DNA of 5,249 nucleotides from contig CAZLDI010000042.1 of assembly GCA_964558415.1 (NCBI GenBank), forward strand, positions 1-5,249, written 5' to 3'. Under the pieces are notes generated by a model, which was not told the origin of the DNA, made no database searches, and worked only from the letters and a program-made list of their open reading frames with translations. The position numbers and the translations under genes are program-made. This DNA comes from CAZLDI01 sp964558415 (GTDB lineage Bacteria; Chloroflexota; Dehalococcoidia; SM23-28-2; RBG-16-64-32). Of this stretch, positions 5,088 to 5,249 are shown piece by piece. The first letter of the stretch is position 1. Every line of letters starts with the position of its first letter.

Positions 5088-5249
5088 TTCGTCCCGACCG
5101 CAGCGCAGCGACCCCATCGTCATCCCGACCGAAGCGCAGCGGCCCCATCGTCATCCCGACCGTAGCGCAGCGGCCCCATCGTCATCCCGACCGAAGCGCA
5201 GCGAAGTGGAGGGACCCGTCGCTGCAACACTCCCCCCCAACCACGACGC
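5084..5249. repeat. 31-bp tandem array with end module (right copy, cut by edge)
   Basis: CATCGTCATCCCGACC starts at 5115, 5146 and 5177, exactly 31 bp apart, with a degenerate unit from about 5084. The last unit passes into the same end module as in the left array and runs to the window edge. It has the same orientation as the left array, so the pair brackets the propeller gene as direct repeats. Confidence 0.9.

Noticed and set aside
5084..5249. Possible CRISPR array
   Set aside because: The units are contiguous 31-bp repeats with no unique spacers, and no cas gene is present.

Overview
The window is GC-rich bacterial DNA with two convincing genes, both on the minus strand, separated and flanked by repeat-rich intergenic DNA. 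The C-terminus of the larger protein (TSP3-type calcium loops, then two degenerate dockerin-like halves ending in PPMLDGARAFGGPVCP) looks like secreted proteins I recall from Chloroflexota (Dehalococcoidia-type metagenomic genomes). The dispersed intergenic repeats fit the same kind of genome. This taxonomic guess is from memory and only moderately secure.

Layout, left to right. Positions 1-415 hold a composite array: three copies of a REP-like repeat (one cut by the window edge), each joined to a remnant of the 3' end of a crotonyl-CoA carboxylase/reductase gene. The clearest remnant (83-172) still reads as 29 in-frame codons plus a stop. Positions 437-474 carry four ATCCGCG repeats spaced 10-11 bp. 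The intact ccr gene follows at 476-1729 (minus). Positions 1742-2341 hold the ccr leader, a 31-bp tandem repeat array with a longer end module (1885-2019), an 11-bp perfect hairpin (2105-2128) and a C-rich tract that is G-quadruplex-prone on the transcribed strand (2310-2342). The second gene, 2342-4987 (minus), encodes an 881-residue secreted protein: signal peptide, seven PD40/TolB-like propeller repeats, a cohesin-like domain, calcium-binding repeats and a degenerate dockerin-like tail. It has a near-consensus sigma70 promoter (5025-5052). Beyond it are a second copy of the C-rich tract and a second copy of the 31-bp array (5084-5249).

The two genes do not obviously work together. Ccr is a cytoplasmic enzyme of the ethylmalonyl-CoA pathway or of acyl-CoA extender-unit supply, and no pathway partner is visible here. 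The propeller protein should act outside the membrane. Each gene has its own leader, and about 610 bp of repeats separates them, so they are probably separate transcription units.

The most unusual signals are the ccr-tail/REP composite array downstream of ccr and the pair of 109-bp direct repeats (about 94% identical, with a 57-bp perfect core) that bracket the whole propeller gene. I see no RNA gene, CRISPR array, transposase or defence system.
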